Shown piece after piece: positions 61,071 to 64,000 of a DNA stretch of 64,000 bases. Source of the stretch: Mongoliibacter ruber (GTDB taxonomy: Bacteria; Bacteroidota; Bacteroidia; Cytophagales; Cyclobacteriaceae); assembly GCF_003003005.1 (NCBI RefSeq), contig NZ_PVTR01000005.1, positions 310,001-374,000 of the forward strand. Reading direction: 5' to 3'. Numbering within the stretch: position 1 is the first letter of the stretch; each line of letters begins with the position of its first letter. The notes below the pieces were generated by a model that made no database searches, was not told the DNA's origin, and worked only from the letters and a program-made list of their open reading frames with translations. A program made the position numbers and the translations under genes.

Positions 61071-62468
61071 CTACCTGAATATTCGATTCAAAGGGAGTTT
61101 GTAACCGAATTCCCACATCCAACCATTGAGTGAGCCAGAGGCATCAAAATTGACAGGTTCACCATTGACCTCTCCAATAATATTCACTTTTCCTACTTCA
61201 GGACTGCCAAAATTCCGTGACAGGTTAAATGTCAACATGCTGGAATTGAAAACAGGGACTTCGGTAAAAACACCAGCATTAAAAAATACTTTACCCTTAG
61301 AATTTTGTTCCAGAGGTGAGCTGCTAAGGCTATATTGTAATGGCCCTATAGACTCCGTCACACCTCGATACCAAAGAGACCCATGTGTTGACAAAGTATA
61401 AAATGTAGCTCCCGATACCCCAACCCTCAGTCTGTTTTTATCACCGATATTCCTGTGATACCTAATCCTCAAAGGAATAACATTTACCGTGTAATCTGTG
61501 GGCGTATGGATGTTTAATGCTCCATCCCCAATGACTGCATTTGTATAGGCATTCAGTCTCCCATATCCGGACTCTACACTAAGAGCACCGAAGGTATAGC
61601 CCCCCAAAAACTCATTCCCTCCTGATATATGGGAGAATTCCAAATTTTGCTGTTTTTCGGTACTTGAGCGGAACCTAAGCAAGCCACTCACCATCACATA
61701 AGCACCATCACCCCAAGCAGCATCCCTTCTCTCTCTTTTTCTTTCTTCTCTTCCAAGCCTCCAAGACGCTATTTCATCAGCTGACCTGCCTTTAAAGTCA
61801 ATTCCATAACCCAGAACCAATCCAGTATATGAGCCTCTTCTTTGCAACTCAGGAGTTGGAGTAAACTGCATCCATCTAAACTGATTGACACCCAATACTC
61901 CCAAGCCCTGCTGATGTCTGACACCGATGGAAAAGTAATTTTTGGTTTTGGTATAAAATTTCACCCCCGCTTCCAGTGATGCATTGGAAACTACCGCTGT
62001 TTTATAAGTAAAAAATTGAATTGAACTGATAGAATCCCTTTCATTGATTTCACTGTATCGCTGTAAGGTAAGTCCTATTGACGGCTGGACAAAAAAAGCA
62101 TGATTGCCTTTTTCCCAGTTTTTCCTAAGCCCAAGCCTATGGTTCCATAGATTCCCTCCCCTTACATCAAAGTTTCTATAAACCCTTTCCTCGGGAAAAT
62201 CAATAAATCCAGTGTAATTGAAGGCAATACCTGTCAACTCTGACTGCAAAGAAAGCTGCCAATCATTTCCTATCCCGTACAAAATACCTAAGCCAATATG
62301 GTTGGCAACCAGACCGTTGAAATCTAAACTAGGCTCCGGGTCATTGAGCAGTTTTTGATAACCATATTGAGGTCCGGTATACATTTCAAGCTTGATGCGA
62401 CTCTGCCCATAAGTATCGAAAAAAAACAAACAAAACAGTAAAGCGAAATATAACGAGAGATTTTTCAT
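61071..62468 (-). CDS. Outer-membrane barrel paralog 4 (full length, two-unit)
   Basis: 465 residues from the ATG at 62468 (signal MKNLSLYFALLFCLFFFDTY). First unit: SRIKLEMYTGPQYGYQKLLN, NYFSIGVRHQQGLG, RRGSYTGLVLGYGIDF; linker RSADEIASWRLGREERKRER then AAWGDGAYVMV; second unit ends LSRNFGSPEVGKVNIIGEVN and MWEFGYKLPLN. It and paralog 3 are clearly recent duplicates of one another. Function unknown. Confidence 0.85.
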   Translation of the reverse strand: MKNLSLYFALLFCLFFFDTYGQSRIKLEMYTGPQYGYQKLLNDPEPSLDFNGLVANHIGLGILYGIGNDWQLSLQSELTGIAFNYTGFIDFPEERVYRNFDVRGGNLWNHRLGLRKNWEKGNHAFFVQPSIGLTLQRYSEINERDSISSIQFFTYKTAVVSNASLEAGVKFYTKTKNYFSIGVRHQQGLGVLGVNQFRWMQFTPTPELQRRGSYTGLVLGYGIDFKGRSADEIASWRLGREERKRERRDAAWGDGAYVMVSGLLRFRSSTEKQQNLEFSHISGGNEFLGGYTFGALSVESGYGRLNAYTNAVIGDGALNIHTPTDYTVNVIPLRIRYHRNIGDKNRLRVGVSGATFYTLSTHGSLWYRGVTESIGPLQYSLSSSPLEQNSKGKVFFNAGVFTEVPVFNSSMLTFNLSRNFGSPEVGKVNIIGEVNGEPVNFDASGSLNGWMWEFGYKLPLNRIFR

Positions 62469-62959
62469 AAGGTATTTAATCAAAAATTGTTGAATAAGTG
62501 ATTCATTCTACAACAGTTTTCAAAATTCGGAGAAGAAAAACGACAACTCTTCAATTGAGAAACCTGTACCAGACTTAACATTAATATTTAAAGATAAAAC
62601 TTAATCCATCTTATACCGAATTTTTAGTTTCATATTTTTCTCCTATTGCAATTTTTAACATTTCAGGTGAGAAAGCTTCAATCTCTACACTCATGGATCT
62701 AAAAATGCAATCTTCGGGTGACGCATCAACTCGACCTACAAATATCAAAACATGATTATTTAGAGTAAGCTGCGATGATAAAAAAAACATCGTCATCCGT
62801 AAGTAATAAATCAGGCTTCACCCTTCCACCAATCAAAACCTTCGAGCTCAAAAAAATACCTCAAAGGTTACACAGACCTGTCTAAAATCTAAAATAATAC
62901 CCAATTTTCTTATGTATATAATTTTTTTATATATTTAGCCATCCAATGCAACAAATATC
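62469..62959. other. Gap before the padR gene
   Basis: About 490 bases between paralog 4 and padR. The middle part contains a possible decayed gene on the minus strand (see 62611-62860). The right end is A/T rich and must hold the padR promoter. Confidence 0.5.
62611..62860 (-). pseudogene. Possible decayed small gene with a frameshift
   Basis: Two overlapping minus-strand reading frames look coding. The upstream one reads GIFLSSKVLIGGRVKPDLLL then TDDDVFFIIAAYSK and stops at 62756; the downstream one continues as SSQLTLNNHVLIFVGRVDAS and on to EKYETKNSV (stop at 62611). They could be joined by a one-base shift within a run of eight T residues (minus strand). No good start codon is visible for the upstream part. 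Confidence 0.28.
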
Positions 62960-63304
62960 ATGTCTAACAATAACCTAATCAAAGGAAGCCTGCAAACCAT
63001 TATCCTCAAACTACTAGAGGAAAATGACAGGATGTATGGCTATGAGATCACCCAAAAGGTAAAAGAACTTACAGAAGGTGAGATCAAAATCACAGAAGGT
63101 GCCCTCTACCCTGCCCTCCACAAGCTCGAAGCAGAAGGAATGTTGACCACGGAAATCGAACAGGTGGACAATCGGGTAAGGAAATACTACAGCCTGACCA
63201 AAGATGGGCAAAAGGAAGTCAGCGCCAAGATGTCCGAGCTGCAAAGCTTTGTCGGTAACTTGCAGCGGATTTTGGATCCTGAGTGGAAACCGGGCTTGGC
63301 TTAA
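62960..63304 (+). CDS. PadR-family transcriptional regulator
   Basis: 114 residues, the short PadR class. Winged-helix signatures: LKLLEENDRMYGYEITQKVK, EGALYPALHKLEAEGML and RKYYSLTKDGQKEVSAKM. These dimeric repressors respond to small molecules or act with a membrane partner. The next gene on the strand encodes a membrane protein, the usual partner arrangement. Confidence 0.93.
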   Translation: MSNNNLIKGSLQTIILKLLEENDRMYGYEITQKVKELTEGEIKITEGALYPALHKLEAEGMLTTEIEQVDNRVRKYYSLTKDGQKEVSAKMSELQSFVGNLQRILDPEWKPGLA

Positions 63305-63452
63305 AGGGTTCACGCAGCGTTCGCAACGAATGACGCAACGAACGCAAAGAAATTATTATTGTACATTGATTTAAAAGTTAATTACAGATTTAAAAAGTAC
63401 CCGTAGCGAACGTGGCGAAAACTTTGCGCCCGTTGCGAGAAACCAAAATTTT

Positions 63453-64000
63453 ATGCGCCAACTAACCGACATAGAACTACAGGAAATCCGCAAAGCCATC
63501 ATGCGGAAAGAGATCTCCTCAGCAGAAATCCTGATGGAGGTGTATGACCATTACATCAGTCACTTGCAGGAGTTTTCTGAAGAGGAATTCAATGAACAAC
63601 TTTTTGAACTGGAACAGAAATTCACGTATGCTTATTGTCATGCCCTTCAGGCAAAATTTAACAAAGAAATCAGAAAAGAGCTCAGCAGCCTCCAATGGCA
63701 GGTTTTGAAAAAATATTTTTGCTTCTCCAAAATTCTATATGTAATAATCTTTTCTTTCCTCGCATTTCAAATGAGCCGTTTTGTCACTGATCAAAAAGAA
63801 ATAGCGATACTGATGCTATCTCCTCTCTTGATTTTAGCAGGTGCTCATATTTTCTTTTTGATTAAATCCCATTTTAGGATCAAGGCCATAAAAAAGGACT
63901 TCAATACAGCAGGATCTCTTCAATCTTCACTATCATACCCTTTTTCTGAAAAACTTTACCTGCCAGGCATGATGGCCTATGGTATCATGTGGTCTGCTGA
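63453..64000 (+). CDS. PadR-associated membrane protein (3' end outside window)
   Basis: Starts at ATG 63453 and runs off the right edge after 182 codons. N-terminal about 90 residues are helical and charged (MRQLTDIELQEIRKAIMRKE, ISSAEILMEVYDHYISHLQE), resembling the soluble start of membrane proteins that follow padR genes. Then hydrophobic segments near 90-107 (ILYVIIFSFLAFQM) and 117-135 (IAILMLSPLLILAGAHIFFL). Probably acts with or is regulated by the PadR protein encoded 149 bases upstream. The intervening DNA contains the low-complexity CGAACG/GCAACG repeats typical of such gaps. Confidence 0.75.
   Translation, partial: MRQLTDIELQEIRKAIMRKEISSAEILMEVYDHYISHLQEFSEEEFNEQLFELEQKFTYAYCHALQAKFNKEIRKELSSLQWQVLKKYFCFSKILYVIIFSFLAFQMSRFVTDQKEIAILMLSPLLILAGAHIFFLIKSHFRIKAIKKDFNTAGSLQSSLSYPFSEKLYLPGMMAYGIMWSA

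Noticed and set aside
63305-63452. Possible small RNA gene from the CGAACG/GCAACG repeats
   Set aside because: The sequence is low-complexity repeat material with no stable hairpin plus T run.

Overview
The window reads as chromosome from a Bacteroidota bacterium, most likely order Cytophagales and family Cyclobacteriaceae. The grounds are a SusC/SusD pair, many TonB-linked receptors and lipoproteins, LytS/LytTR regulation, A/T-rich leaders mostly without Shine-Dalgarno motifs, promoter -7 elements of the TAnnTTTG type, and dispersed hairpin repeats built around 'GGGTTGAAT'. Base composition and gene style look uniform. I see no rRNA, no convincing tRNA, no CRISPR array, no transposase, no integrase and no phage structural gene.

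Layout. 1-8.9 kb: a minus-strand nutrient-uptake block (TPR lipoprotein, SusC, SusD, then an FG-GAP/VCBS lipoprotein cut by the window edge). The susC upstream region carries a LacI-type palindrome and helically phased TTGCAA copies. 8.9-15.2 kb: housekeeping genes (PspC-like peptide, YbaB plus a coupled glycosyltransferase, HisS, a 47-residue basic protein, a phosphodiesterase, PdhB) with REP-like hairpins between them. 15.5-22.8 kb: an outer-membrane barrel protein divergent from a LytS/LytTR pair, then a guanine-deaminase-like enzyme, a small lipoprotein and a sulfide:quinone oxidoreductase.

22.8-32.5 kb: two giant co-directional genes (1425 and about 1786 codons) of no family I recognise, without signal peptides, sharing one transcript direction and a 31-base gap. 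They are the best candidate for an undescribed system. 33-38 kb: a TonB receptor, a ZIP transporter and an SLC13-type permease in a row, which suggests metal or ion acquisition. 38-43 kb: a LOG protein, a Tat-exported TIM-barrel protein, and an ArnC-like glycosyltransferase overlapping a fused LAB_N-LAB_N-GT39 protein (lipid or envelope glycosylation).

43.6-50.7 kb: AraC regulator, aldehyde dehydrogenase and DUF779; then dipeptidase, VIT/CCC1 transporter and DUF5995 in a tight operon; DUF4407 on the other strand. 51-56 kb: SGNH hydrolase with a thiamine-binding protein, then an outer-membrane protein directly followed by a very long OmpA-family protein. 56-62.5 kb: glutaminase and four paralogous outer-membrane barrel proteins, one of them half length. 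62.9 kb to the end: PadR regulator with its membrane-protein partner, cut by the window edge. A 62-base intergenic sequence occurs twice in opposite orientation (32.8 and 51.1 kb), each copy pointing at a downstream gene.
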